Shown here: positions 21,472 to 29,917 of the stretch, piece after piece
How the letters are laid out: every line of letters begins with the position of its first letter
How positions within the stretch are numbered: the first letter of the stretch is position 1
Assembly (NCBI GenBank): GCA_964358175.1
Contig: CAYHOI010000012.1
Coordinates: 1-32,516, forward strand
Direction of reading: 5' to 3'
DNA: 32,516 bases
Source: CAYHOI01 sp964358175
GTDB taxonomy: Bacteria; Margulisbacteria; Riflemargulisbacteria; GWF2-35-9
Position numbers and translations under genes: made by a program
Notes under the pieces: model-generated
The model's database searches: none
What the model saw: the letters and a program-made list of their open reading frames with translations, nothing else
What the model was told of the DNA's origin: nothing

Positions 21472-22508
21472 TGCGACGGCTTTTACTAGTTCTTCTTTTC
21501 TCCGTATGTATAGCCGATGAGGTGAAAGTGCTCATCCCACGCGGAATTGGGGTGGGCGATGTAGCAAAGATACTAAAAAAGCAGGATCTGATTAGGAGTA
21601 TAACCTGGTTTAAGATTCGAGCCAAATTGTCAGGCAGACGCCCCATTTTTTATTCAGGACTGATGCGGCTAAATGTTCCAGCCAGCACCTCGTCGCTCAT
21701 TCGGCAACTCCAGGAGCGTGATCGTCTGACCTATTACAAGATTACGGTTCCAGAAGGTTATCATGTTCTGCAAATAGATCAGTTGCTTAGTGAAAGTGGT
21801 CTTCTCAAAAAGGGGGAGTTTCAGGCGTTTGTAGCAAGTCCCAATTGCTTTCGAACAATGTTAGAATCTAGCCCATCTCTTTCGATAATTCCAAAAACTA
21901 TTTCCACGCTGGAAGGGTATCTTTTTCCGGACACCTACTTTCTTGATGGTCTTTCAACACCCTATGAGATTGCACAAAAAATGCTTCTAAACTTTTCTTC
22001 CAAAGTAGCCCCACTTTACCTACAATATCAGCAAGTTCAGCCTCACCGAGGGAAACGATCTTCTTTAAAAATGAAGTCTACGGACTATTATTCTGTGTTA
22101 ATCATAGCGTCTATCGTAGAAAACGAAGCCAAACTTGATGAGGAACGCCCTCTTGTCGCTTCCGTCTATCTGAATCGGTTACGCCTCCACATGGCGTTGG
22201 GATCATGCCCGACCGTGCATTATGCTCGCGCACAACAGGGGCTTCCTCATGAGGAAACGATTAGTCTGGTCGATCTGAAGATTGACAGTCCCTATAATAC
22301 TTATCGGCATGCCGGACTTCCCCCCTCACCCATCTCCAACCCCGGAATTCGATCCATACAAGCAACCCTTTATCCGAGTCAAACTGATTATTTATACTTT
22401 GTATCTCTTCGAAATGGACATCATCATTTTTCGAAATCAGGCAGAGAGCACGCCCAATGGGTGTCTAAAGTAAGTCGTGAATCTGTTTCACAACCTCTTC
22501 GACGGTAA
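21471..22508 (+). CDS. mltG: Endolytic murein transglycosylase
   Basis: MltG (YceG family) cleaves nascent glycan strands and sets peptidoglycan chain length at the membrane. It has a short N-terminal hydrophobic segment (3-15) acting as a signal anchor, a LysM-like subdomain (17-100; VKVLIPRGIGVGDVAKILKK), and the catalytic domain with YKITVPEGYHVLQI, LEGYLFPDTYF, the catalytic Glu217 in IASIVENEA, ASVYLNRL, SPYNTYRHAGLPPSPISNPG and YLYFVS. Length 345 is usual. It overlaps the ruvX stop by one base, and its 3' end overlaps the convergent glycosyltransferase gene by 44 nt, an unusually long tail-to-tail overlap. Confidence 0.95.
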   Translation: MRRLLLVLLFSVCIADEVKVLIPRGIGVGDVAKILKKQDLIRSITWFKIRAKLSGRRPIFYSGLMRLNVPASTSSLIRQLQERDRLTYYKITVPEGYHVLQIDQLLSESGLLKKGEFQAFVASPNCFRTMLESSPSLSIIPKTISTLEGYLFPDTYFLDGLSTPYEIAQKMLLNFSSKVAPLYLQYQQVQPHRGKRSSLKMKSTDYYSVLIIASIVENEAKLDEERPLVASVYLNRLRLHMALGSCPTVHYARAQQGLPHEETISLVDLKIDSPYNTYRHAGLPPSPISNPGIRSIQATLYPSQTDYLYFVSLRNGHHHFSKSGREHAQWVSKVSRESVSQPLRR

Positions 22509-23544
22509 TCTGCTGCATACACTGATTATCTTTGCAGCTTGAAACGATTCCTTCATGCTGTCGAGTGCAGGGAGAGCATGTCCATTGCTTATAAATGACA
22601 TGTGCATACTTGGGTCCCCACCGAACAGGCGTGTTGGGTCCATAGAGCGCAAGAACTGGGACGCCCATTGCGCAAGCCAGGTGGGTCGGGCCTGTATCCA
22701 GTCCTATGTAAAGCTTGGCTGTTTTCATAAGAGCTGCCGTTTGGGGAATCGAGAGTCGACCTATTAAAGTGGTCACATTCTTTTGTGGCAGGGTAATATT
22801 GGGCAAAAGGAGTGTCTCTTCATGTCCACCGATGAGAACAATCTGCCAGTTTGCCGAAAGCTGCTGAATGAGTTGGGTCCATTTCTGACAGTCCCAGCGA
22901 CGAGACTGGGCTCGCGAACTTGTGCCAAAATGAATCAGAATATAATCATTGGAGGGTCTAACCTTTTGGGCGATCGCCATATCTTCTGATGAAACCGTAA
23001 GGGATTCAAGAGTCGTTACCAGAGTCGAAATCCCCAAAGCCTTCGCCATTTCAAGGAAGGCATCCGAAACATGAAGATCTTCAGGGTAGGGGACCGACAA
23101 ATCCATGACTTGACTGCGTTTTTTTTGTAAATCAAACCCCATAAAATAGGCGGGACGAATGGCGAGAGAAAGCAGCGTTGTTAGCCTGTAATAAAACTCA
23201 AGATCTATGACGATGTCGTATTGTTGACAGCGAAGTTTTCTGAAATTTTGCAATAAACTGAAGAGGAAATCGAGACCAAAGGACAGATAGAATATCTGGT
23301 TGTAAAGGGGCGTGTTCTCAACAATGGGGCGAACCCGTGGGGTTGTGAGCAAGTCTACTTTCGCAGAGGGATAAGCGTTTCTCAGAGTTTTCACCAAGGG
23401 CGTAATCAAAATGAGGTCTCCCATGGCGACCAGTTTAATCAGGAGTATGCGTTGTATCTGTACCGGACGTTGGGCGTGTCGCTGATGAAACCAAGCGTGT
23501 AAGGTTAAAAGGATATCACCCAGCCAACGGTCGAGAAGCTTCAT
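22465..23544 (-). CDS. Glycosyltransferase family 9 (heptosyltransferase-like)
   Basis: An ADP-heptose:LPS heptosyltransferase-type enzyme (GT9, GT-B fold) that would extend the LPS core on the inner-membrane cytoplasmic face. Motifs: RILLIKLVAMGDLILITPLVK near the N-terminus, LLTTPRVRPIVENTP, YILIHFGTSSRAQSRRW, the acceptor/donor motif LYIGLDTGPTHLACAMGVPVLALYGP, and a C-terminal CSPC...C pattern seen in WaaF/WaaC relatives. The open frame extends 41 codons further to a TTG at 23667, but the ATG at 23544 (MKLLDRWLG) gives the usual family N-terminus. The exact acceptor cannot be assigned. No other LPS gene is adjacent. It points to an LPS-bearing outer membrane. Confidence 0.85.
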   Translation of the reverse strand: MKLLDRWLGDILLTLHAWFHQRHAQRPVQIQRILLIKLVAMGDLILITPLVKTLRNAYPSAKVDLLTTPRVRPIVENTPLYNQIFYLSFGLDFLFSLLQNFRKLRCQQYDIVIDLEFYYRLTTLLSLAIRPAYFMGFDLQKKRSQVMDLSVPYPEDLHVSDAFLEMAKALGISTLVTTLESLTVSSEDMAIAQKVRPSNDYILIHFGTSSRAQSRRWDCQKWTQLIQQLSANWQIVLIGGHEETLLLPNITLPQKNVTTLIGRLSIPQTAALMKTAKLYIGLDTGPTHLACAMGVPVLALYGPNTPVRWGPKYAHVIYKQWTCSPCTRQHEGIVSSCKDNQCMQQITVEEVVKQIHDLL

Positions 23545-23708
23545 TCGGCTAATTCTGTCAACTTCGGAGCCTGATGTCAACGTGTAGGTCAACCTGTGAA
23601 GTATCGAAACATGGTATCCCCGTAGAACTAAAAGGATGTAACGTAGAAGAGAGTTTTCTGGACACAATGTGGCTATCTGCGTCAGGATACAATCGAAAAT
23701 TGTCGACG

Positions 23709-23725
23709 AAGGGGAACATCCCCTT
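23709..23725 (-). terminator. Possible terminator downstream of tRNA-Val
   Basis: AAGGGGA (23709-23715) pairs with TCCCCTT (23719-23725) around a 3-nt loop, 27 nt past the tRNA-Val 3' end. On the minus strand it is followed by CGTCGACAATTTT, so the T-tract is displaced and the call is weak. Confidence 0.35.
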
Positions 23726-23751
23726 GTAATCAGGTAGCTCTAGGAATATCG

Positions 23752-23828
<77 letters not shown>

Positions 23829-23841
23829 TAAAACGGATCGC

Positions 23842-23850
23842 ATTATATCA
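23842..23850 (-). promoter_or_regulatory. Extended -10 promoter of tRNA-Val
   Basis: TGATATAAT on the minus strand (23850-23842) is an extended -10 with a perfect hexamer, 13 nt before the tRNA 5' end. It overlaps the last codons of the upstream cca-like gene, so the tRNA can be transcribed independently of it. Confidence 0.55.
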
Positions 23851-24541
23851 TTTGAACGGCTTCGGTGCATCCCCTGAAAATCTCTTGTATCCTCGGATAG
23901 TTGGCCAAATGGACACCTTTGAGCTCCGTTCGAAGACGTCCTGCTGGCAAGTGAACCAGGAGCTCGCTACGGGCAAGAATCGCATCGTTCGTGGCGGGGC
24001 ACAGCGTAAAGCCCAATCTCTGTGACAATTGAAGTGCACGAATAATGCGCAATGCATCTTCGTTGAAACGATCAAGTGGATTGCCGATACAGCAAAGTTG
24101 TTTTCTTTTCAAATCACGTAGCCCCTCATGATCATCAATCAATGTCTGTGTTACTGGGCTATAGGCCAAAGCGTTGATCGTAAAGTCTCGTCGAACCAAA
24201 TCTCGATGGATATCCGTGACGAACAAAATTCGGTCAGGATGTCGATGATCGCTATAGCCAAATTCTTCTCGATACGTTGTGAGCTCGTAGTTTTTACCAT
24301 AAGTGCGAATCATGATTGAGCCAAACGCTTCACCTCGTTTAGAGGTAGGCACAAAAAGAACCTTGCTTTGCGCTGGCAGAGCACAGGTTGCAACATCATA
24401 TTCATGCGGTACTAGATCAAGCAAAATATCGCGAACCGCCCCTCCGACCACGTAGGCTTCAAACCCGTGGCGGGCAAGCTTCTGAAGCACATGGAGCAGA
24501 CTTTTGGGGAAGGGATAGGTTTTAAGGCGTTTTAAGTTCAT
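23843..24541 (-). CDS. cca: CCA-adding enzyme-like nucleotidyltransferase, short form
   Basis: A class II tRNA nucleotidyltransferase/poly(A) polymerase family protein, which adds or repairs CCA ends of tRNAs, or tails RNA. The head and neck are clear: YVVGGAVRD (30-38), HEYDVAT (the catalytic DxD pair with Glu in first place), RRDFTINALA, LIDDHEGLRDL and the neck motif RFNEDALRIIRALQLSQRLGF. The protein stops at 232 residues, while family members usually have about 380-450; the body and tail domains that grip the tRNA are missing. No continuation fits, since tRNA-Val begins 14 nt later. The start overlaps the motB end by 20 nt, so translation is probably coupled. It may be a minimal enzyme or a decayed one. 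Confidence 0.82.
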   Translation of the reverse strand: MNLKRLKTYPFPKSLLHVLQKLARHGFEAYVVGGAVRDILLDLVPHEYDVATCALPAQSKVLFVPTSKRGEAFGSIMIRTYGKNYELTTYREEFGYSDHRHPDRILFVTDIHRDLVRRDFTINALAYSPVTQTLIDDHEGLRDLKRKQLCCIGNPLDRFNEDALRIIRALQLSQRLGFTLCPATNDAILARSELLVHLPAGRLRTELKGVHLANYPRIQEIFRGCTEAVQMI

Positions 24542-25289
24542 TTTTCTGAAGGATTTCCATGATACGCTCCTTTTTGTAAATCATCTCAACACGACGATTC
24601 TTTGCTCGTCCAGAAACCGTATCATTGCTTGCAATCGGACGAAACTCAGCAAAGCCTTCAGCTGAAAAAAGGCGAGGATTAAGTCCCTTTGCGATAAATG
24701 ACCGAATGACATTACAGGCTCTTGCGGTGGAAAGCTCCCAGTTGGAGGGGTACATTTCGGTATGAATCGGCGTATTATCTGTGTGTCCCTCGATTCGAAC
24801 CGGATACGGAAATTGAGAAACCAGATTTTGGAGATATTCCACGATTACACTGCTTCTCAGAGTTAATTCAGCTTGACCCTCCTCAAAGAGGATATCATCT
24901 GCAATTTTGATCACCACTCCCCGTTCGTCTATAAAAGCACTTACTTTTTCCTGAAGCTTTTGTTCATAGATAAACTGATTCAATTTTTGAATAATCGTTG
25001 ACAGTTCCTGTGTGACCCTGCCCTGAATGTTTGCCTGGTTGACGGCAGTCAATTCCGGCTGCATAGCTTCTTGCTCAATAATGTGCCCTTTTGGCTCATT
25101 CGTAATTAGCTCTCGGCTAAATGTCATTCGAAGTGATTGAGAAACTTCTTCAAATTTTTTCTTATCAACATTGGAAAGAGCGAACATAATCACAAAAAAC
25201 GCAAAAAGAAGAGAAATCATATCGGCGAAAGTCATCAGCCAACTCTCTGTATCCCCCTCTTCGTGTTGTACCTTGTGGTTTAGACTCAC
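24522..25289 (-). CDS. motB: Flagellar motor stator protein MotB
   Basis: MotB anchors the flagellar stator to peptidoglycan and carries the proton-path Asp. The single N-terminal membrane helix has WLMTFADMISLLFAFFVIMFALSNVD, with Asp23 as the ion-binding residue. A plug/linker region (50-115) follows, then an OmpA-type peptidoglycan-binding domain (about 130-245) with the motif RIEGHTDNTPI, NWELSTARA and GRAKNRRVEM. Length 255 is typical. It lies 5 nt downstream of motA and overlaps the cca-like gene by 20 nt, an unusual downstream partner. Proton or sodium use cannot be decided. Confidence 0.94.
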   Translation of the reverse strand: MSLNHKVQHEEGDTESWLMTFADMISLLFAFFVIMFALSNVDKKKFEEVSQSLRMTFSRELITNEPKGHIIEQEAMQPELTAVNQANIQGRVTQELSTIIQKLNQFIYEQKLQEKVSAFIDERGVVIKIADDILFEEGQAELTLRSSVIVEYLQNLVSQFPYPVRIEGHTDNTPIHTEMYPSNWELSTARACNVIRSFIAKGLNPRLFSAEGFAEFRPIASNDTVSGRAKNRRVEMIYKKERIMEILQKNELKTP

Positions 25290-25294
25290 AAGAG

Positions 25295-26110
25295 TTACTC
25301 CGTATCAACAGGGGATTGTTTTTGGCTGGATTTTTTATCCTGACTGTTCAAGGCTTGAAATAGTGAGCGTGAGATAAAGGAGGATAGTTTGTCCTGCAAC
25401 AAGGTAATCGTTTCCCCTGCCTCAATACTCAGAAGGGCTTCTTTCACAATTTCCATATTGAGAAACTCCCGTTCACTCCGTCGTTTTAGCTTATTTGCTA
25501 TCGGCAAACAAAACAAATTCGCAAAAACCGCTCCATAGAAGGTTGCTAAAAGAGCCACGCTCATCGCAGGCCCCACCTTATCTGGATCTTCGAGATCCGC
25601 CATCATTTGAACAAGTCCGATCAGGGTTCCCACCATGCCAAAAGCGGGTGCGTACTTACCCATTTGTTGAAATATTTCACGCCCCAAACGGTGTCGCGCC
25701 TGCATGAGCAGTATCTCCGTTTCAAGTGTTCTGATAATTTCCTCACGGCTCACCCGATCCGCAATGAGCTGAATTCCCTTTGATACAAAGGGATCTTTGA
25801 GTTTTTTCGCTTGTTCCGGAAGTTTGAGAAGTCCGAGACGTTTGGCTGAAGTAGCGAGGTGGATCATTTCAAGCATAATAAAGCTAGGCTCTTTTACATG
25901 CGTCCGAAAGGCTTTGCCCACTACACGAAAGACACCGATCATTTCATCCATCGGATAACTTACCAAGGTGGCGGCAATGACACCTCCAAGCACTATGGCC
26001 AAACCATGCAAGTCAAAATAAAGGGCTAAATTACCACCCTCACCCAGCAAAATAGACCCCAAGATAAGGGTGAGTCCTGCTAGAATTCCGAATATTGTCC
26101 CCAAATCCAC
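25295..26110 (-). CDS. motA: Flagellar motor stator protein MotA
   Basis: MotA forms the five-subunit ring around the MotB dimer that drives rotor torque. Four membrane helices are seen: about 3-23, 34-52, 152-172 and 180-202. The functional Pro155 lies in the third-helix motif KYAPAFGMVGTLIGLV, and a large cytoplasmic loop (55-150) carries the charged rotor-contact residues. Family start MDLGTIFGI supports the GTG at 26110-26108. A TATACT hexamer lies directly before the GTG, too close to serve this start, so the promoter must be further upstream in the 99-bp divergent gap to xseB. No other flagellar gene is in the window. Confidence 0.95.
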   Translation of the reverse strand: MDLGTIFGILAGLTLILGSILLGEGGNLALYFDLHGLAIVLGGVIAATLVSYPMDEMIGVFRVVGKAFRTHVKEPSFIMLEMIHLATSAKRLGLLKLPEQAKKLKDPFVSKGIQLIADRVSREEIIRTLETEILLMQARHRLGREIFQQMGKYAPAFGMVGTLIGLVQMMADLEDPDKVGPAMSVALLATFYGAVFANLFCLPIANKLKRRSEREFLNMEIVKEALLSIEAGETITLLQDKLSSFISRSLFQALNSQDKKSSQKQSPVDTE

Positions 26111-26189
26111 AAGTATAGTGTAGGGGCGAGTCAGGGATTATTCAATATGTGACTAAAATCGGATCATTTCTGTGAAAATCTCAAATATT

Positions 26190-26198
26190 TGCTATAAT
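26190..26198 (+). promoter_or_regulatory. Extended -10 promoter of xseB-ispA-dxs
   Basis: TGCTATAAT ends 11 nt before the ATG at 26210. Transcription should start about 5 nt before the start codon, and no Shine-Dalgarno is visible, again suggesting a nearly leaderless message. Confidence 0.5.
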
Positions 26199-26209
26199 GA
26201 CAGCGGTTT

Positions 26210-26452
26210 ATGACGAAAAAATTACCATCGTTTGAGGATCGTCTAAGGAAGCTGGAAGCTATCGTTGAGGAGCTTGAGGCCGATACCCCCCTGGATCAGG
26301 CGATGACAAGGTTTGATGAAGGGGTAAAGCTCGCCACAGAATGCCAGAAAGAGTTGGAGCGTGTCGAGTCGCAAATCATGAAAATTGTTAACGAAAAAGA
26401 CGGACCGATTGCGGTTCCGATTGAGGAACATGAATTCCCAACACTCTTTTGA
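26210..26452 (+). CDS. xseB: Exodeoxyribonuclease VII small subunit
   Basis: XseB binds the large XseA subunit to form exonuclease VII, which degrades single-stranded DNA to short oligonucleotides. An 80-residue two-helix protein with the family pattern PSFEDRLRKLEAIVEELEADTPLDQAMTRFDEGVKLATECQKEL. xseA is not adjacent in the window; the sequence directly upstream is the divergent motA gene. Its 3' end overlaps ispA by 23 nt, and xseB-ispA-dxs is a widespread gene order. Confidence 0.92.
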   Translation: MTKKLPSFEDRLRKLEAIVEELEADTPLDQAMTRFDEGVKLATECQKELERVESQIMKIVNEKDGPIAVPIEEHEFPTLF

Positions 26453-27329
26453 GCTCCATAAGGAAAATATCGAGAACTTTCTGGATCGATTGCTGACCAC
26501 GACAGATACGCATACACATCATCTCATCGAATCTTCAAGATATAGCGTTCTTAATGGCGGAAAACGAGTGCGCGGACTCATCGCTATGGGCATGGGAGCC
26601 TGCTTGGATCACACACGAAATTTCGTTCCTTTGGCAGCCGGCTTGGAGCTCATTCATACCTACTCCCTCATTCATGATGACTTGCCCGCAATGGATAATG
26701 ATGATTTTCGTCGCGGAAAACCCTCGAATCACAAAGCTTTTGGAGAAGCGATGGCTATTTTAACAGGAGACTACCTGATGCCTCTTGCCTATCAGCTCTT
26801 TTCAGAAAACCTGCTTCAGGAGGAGTTCCTCCCGAAGAATATCCTTGGAATGATTGCATTTCTCAGTCATCATATCGGGGAGCGAGGGATGGTCGGAGGA
26901 CAAGTGATGGATATGGACTTTACTCGAAAGACCATTGACCTATCGACACTTGAGAAGATGCATCATTATAAAACAGGACTATTTATTGAAGCTGCTTTTT
27001 TGTGTCCACTGATCTTGGTTCATGGCACAATAGAGAAGTTTCACCCCTTTGAGCTTGGTCGTTATACGCAAAACGTGGGATTGCTTTTTCAAATTGTCGA
27101 TGATATTTTGGATGAAACTGCTGATGAAGGCAGGCTGGGCAAACCCAAAGGCTCTGATAAAAAGCAGGGCAAGGCAACCTATGTTGAGCTTCTGGGACTT
27201 TCCAACGCCAAACAGAAGGCAAAGCATCTTTATGAGGAGACACAGGTGCTTCTGCAAAAAACCGCGCCACCTGATTTAACTAAAACACTCCAGTATTTCT
27301 TGGACTGGATTTATGGGAGGGACTTTTGA
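26430..27329 (+). CDS. ispA: Polyprenyl (farnesyl/geranylgeranyl) diphosphate synthase
   Basis: A trans-isoprenyl diphosphate synthase that condenses IPP with allylic diphosphates. The first Asp-rich motif is DDLPAMDND and the second DDILDETAD, with GGKRVRG near the N-terminus, GQVMDM and the KKQGKAT loop. The residues before the first motif (LIHTYSLI) fit short-chain products (C15-C20), but product length is not certain. I start at the ATG 26430 with GAGGA just before it, giving 299 residues; a longer in-frame start at 26385 lies deep in xseB and lacks support. The TGA overlaps the dxs ATG (TGATG). Products feed quinone side chains and undecaprenyl carrier. Confidence 0.92.
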   Translation: MNSQHSFELHKENIENFLDRLLTTTDTHTHHLIESSRYSVLNGGKRVRGLIAMGMGACLDHTRNFVPLAAGLELIHTYSLIHDDLPAMDNDDFRRGKPSNHKAFGEAMAILTGDYLMPLAYQLFSENLLQEEFLPKNILGMIAFLSHHIGERGMVGGQVMDMDFTRKTIDLSTLEKMHHYKTGLFIEAAFLCPLILVHGTIEKFHPFELGRYTQNVGLLFQIVDDILDETADEGRLGKPKGSDKKQGKATYVELLGLSNAKQKAKHLYEETQVLLQKTAPPDLTKTLQYFLDWIYGRDF

Positions 27330-29209
27330 TGGCATTACTCGATGAGTTGCGTCTACCTTCGGATATGCATCGCTTGACTCAAACAGATCTGTATCAGTTG
27401 GCAGGCGAAGTGCGAACTCGGATCATTGAGGTAGTGGCCCAAAACGGAGGGCATCTTTCTTCGAATCTGGGCGTCGTTGAATTAACCGTTGCCCTCCATG
27501 CAGCAATCAATAGCCCCATTGATAAAGTGGTTTGGGATGTAGGGCATCAATCTTACGCTCACAAGCTTTTGACGGGACGAGCACAAAACTTTGGCACGAT
27601 TCGTCAATATGGCGGGCTGTCTGGATTTACCAAGCGGGAGGAGTCCGTGCATGATCCATTCGGCGCAGGTCACGCAGCCACCTCCCTCTCTGCTGCTCTG
27701 GGCATCGCAAAGGCACGAGATCTTAAGGGCGAAAGATTCGTTGTGGTGGCGGTGATCGGAGATGCCTCCATTTCTTCGGGAGAAGCCTTCGAAGCCATCA
27801 ATAACATTAAATCTGTAAGAGGGCCTTTCATCATTATTCTCAATGACAATGAAATGTCGATTTCAAAACCGGTTGGGGTCTTGTCGGATCACATTACCTC
27901 GGTTCGCACCAACCCCTTTTATCGGCAGACTAAAAAAGAGGTGGAACGACTACTCCTTAATCTTTCTCATGTAGGAAAACCCTTGGTAAAAATAATTGAC
28001 ACCTTGCTACGGCGCACGAAACATCTCCTTATCAATTATGAGAAGATCGGCGTCATCTATGAGGAATTCGGTATCCGTTATCTGGGGCCGATTGATGCAA
28101 CCAATATTGCTCATGTGATGGGGGCAATTCGCTATGCTAAAACATCTGATAAGCCTGTGCTACTCCATGTGCTCAGCAAAAAGGGTGCAGGTTATGCACC
28201 TGCTGAAGAGGATCCTACCACCTATCACGGATTGGGTAAGTTTGATTCCAAGACAGGAAAGGAAACCAAGAGCAACTCGATCATTACCTATACAGAGGTC
28301 TTTGGAGAAACGCTCCTGCAATGTGCAAAGAAAGATCAGCAGATAGTAGCTATTTCTGCCGCAATGTCCCAGGGGACGGGATTGAGTGAGTTTGCTCAGG
28401 CATTTCCTGAACGATTTATTGATGTCGGCATTTCTGAGGAACATGGCGTAACCTTTGCGGGCGGTCTCGCGACTGAAGGGCTTCGGCCGGTCGTTGCAAT
28501 CTACTCTACCTTTATGCAAAGGTCTTTTGATCAGATCATTCACGACATTGCCTTGCAAAATCTTCCTGTTGTTTTCGCGATGGATCGTGCAGGACTCGTG
28601 GGTGAAGATGGACCCACACATCACGGAGTGTTTGACCTGGTTTTTATGCGCATGATTCCACGCCTCACGGTGATGGCTCCCAAAGATGCAGAAGAATTCA
28701 GAAACATGCTTCAGTTCGCGTTAGACTTCACCGAGGGACCCATCTCAATCCGGTATCCTCGCGGATCAGTCCCCACAAACAATATGCCGAGTTCTCCTGT
28801 AGTTTTTGGCAAATCAGAGCTTCTTATTCGTCACAAAACAGCAAAAGTGGCAGTAGTTGCCATTGGATCAATGGTCGCTCCAGCTTATGAGGTGATTGTC
28901 ACCCAGAATCTTCCTGTTAAACTTATCAATGTTCGTTTTTTGCGACCGCTTGACCATGCAGAACTCCGACAAGAGTTGGCAGGGTGTGAGGCTCTCGTTT
29001 CCATTGAAGAGGGCATTAAGCAGGGAGGCCTTTATAGTGCTTTGGCTGAACTGATTTGCGAAGAGAAACTCGCTATAACCCTGACAGGAATGGGTCTGGA
29101 AAACACTGAATTCTACGCTCAGGGAACTCGCGAACAACTCTTGAGGGACGCTGGGCTTGATATGCACGCTATACAACGTACCCTTGAAAAGTGCTTAGGA
29201 GGCAAATGA
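27329..29209 (+). CDS. dxs: 1-deoxy-D-xylulose-5-phosphate synthase
   Basis: A thiamine-diphosphate enzyme joining pyruvate and glyceraldehyde-3-phosphate, the first step of the MEP isoprenoid pathway. It has 626 residues. N-terminal domain: GGHLSSNLGVVELTVALH, WDVGHQSYAHKLLTGR, HDPFGAGHAATSLSAALG, and the TPP/Mg motif GDASISSGEAFEAINN (family form usually GDGALTGG, so partly changed). Central domain: GISEEHGVTFAGGLA, and DRAGLVGEDGPTHHGVFDL with the active-site His. C-terminal transketolase-type domain present. GGGAGG sits about 12 nt before the ATG, inside ispA. The stop overlaps the next gene's start (ATGATG). With ispA it forms an isoprenoid module. Confidence 0.96.
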   Translation: MALLDELRLPSDMHRLTQTDLYQLAGEVRTRIIEVVAQNGGHLSSNLGVVELTVALHAAINSPIDKVVWDVGHQSYAHKLLTGRAQNFGTIRQYGGLSGFTKREESVHDPFGAGHAATSLSAALGIAKARDLKGERFVVVAVIGDASISSGEAFEAINNIKSVRGPFIIILNDNEMSISKPVGVLSDHITSVRTNPFYRQTKKEVERLLLNLSHVGKPLVKIIDTLLRRTKHLLINYEKIGVIYEEFGIRYLGPIDATNIAHVMGAIRYAKTSDKPVLLHVLSKKGAGYAPAEEDPTTYHGLGKFDSKTGKETKSNSIITYTEVFGETLLQCAKKDQQIVAISAAMSQGTGLSEFAQAFPERFIDVGISEEHGVTFAGGLATEGLRPVVAIYSTFMQRSFDQIIHDIALQNLPVVFAMDRAGLVGEDGPTHHGVFDLVFMRMIPRLTVMAPKDAEEFRNMLQFALDFTEGPISIRYPRGSVPTNNMPSSPVVFGKSELLIRHKTAKVAVVAIGSMVAPAYEVIVTQNLPVKLINVRFLRPLDHAELRQELAGCEALVSIEEGIKQGGLYSALAELICEEKLAITLTGMGLENTEFYAQGTREQLLRDAGLDMHAIQRTLEKCLGGK

Positions 29210-29916
29210 TGAAAAAAGGATCCGATTTTAATGACCTGACCAAACGCTTGATAGAACACTTTTCATCTCAATTGATCAGCGTTATCGCTCATCAAAGCGC
29301 ATTATTTTCATCCTCAGGAGAGTCCCCGCTACTTCTCATCTTTGAGGATTCCTACGAGAACTCTGAGTTTTATAAGAAGATAGGCAAGGACACCCCTCTG
29401 CTTCGTTACTTCCAAAATCATCCTCCTTTGATATTCTGCAAGAAAGAGATCCCTGCTGGCAGCGATATATTTCCCATTGAGTTTTATGAGTTTCAAGATA
29501 CCGAACAGGTTCTCTTTGGAGAAAGTTTGCAAACCATGATCCAAATTGAACCAGAACATCTTCGGCTTCAGATTGAGTCGAATTTGCGACGCAACATTAT
29601 CCTCTTGCGACAAAATTTCTTGCCCCATCAGACGTTTCTTGCAGAGCCGTTGAAAGCTTCCTTTGCCAACACCCTGGTCACACTCAAAAATGTTTTACGC
29701 CTCAAAACCATCCCCTTTGAGGGTCTCAGTGATCGTGAACGACTGTCCTTGCTGGCCTCAAAATTTGGATTAAACGAAGCGCTGCTTCTGGATCTATATC
29801 AGCGACTGTCCGTTTCCCACAGGCGAACACGACGTTCACAGTGGAAAACACTTTATCATAGCTATTTAGCTGAGCTGTCTCGACTCGTTGATCAGATTGA
29901 TCTATTGATCCTATAA
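29209..29916 (+). CDS. Conserved protein resembling nucleotidyltransferase-like/HEPN-type family
   Basis: A 235-residue soluble protein of unproven function. A strong TAGGAGG (29196-29202) positions the ATG at 29209, overlapping the dxs stop. Residues 80-140 hold FPIEFYEFQDTEQVLFGES, then IEPEHLRLQIESNLRRNIILLRQNFL. That succession (FP.EF.D....VL.GED, then HLR.Q.E.ELR.K...LR..Y) is one I know from uncharacterised proteins annotated as nucleotidyltransferase-like, where an NTase-type N-terminus is followed by a helical region. The catalytic G-S-x(n)-DxD of true nucleotidyltransferases is not obvious in the N-terminal part. It sits at the end of the xseB-ispA-dxs unit, one base before the next gene. 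Function unknown. Confidence 0.6.
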   Translation: MKKGSDFNDLTKRLIEHFSSQLISVIAHQSALFSSSGESPLLLIFEDSYENSEFYKKIGKDTPLLRYFQNHPPLIFCKKEIPAGSDIFPIEFYEFQDTEQVLFGESLQTMIQIEPEHLRLQIESNLRRNIILLRQNFLPHQTFLAEPLKASFANTLVTLKNVLRLKTIPFEGLSDRERLSLLASKFGLNEALLLDLYQRLSVSHRRTRRSQWKTLYHSYLAELSRLVDQIDLLIL

Positions 29917-29917
29917 C

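Noticed and set aside
23848..24075. A second frame over the 3' half of the cca-like gene that might indicate a frameshift
   Set aside because: The main frame already carries the neck motifs without a break. The alternative frame shows no family motifs and ends at the same place, leaving no room for the missing domains.
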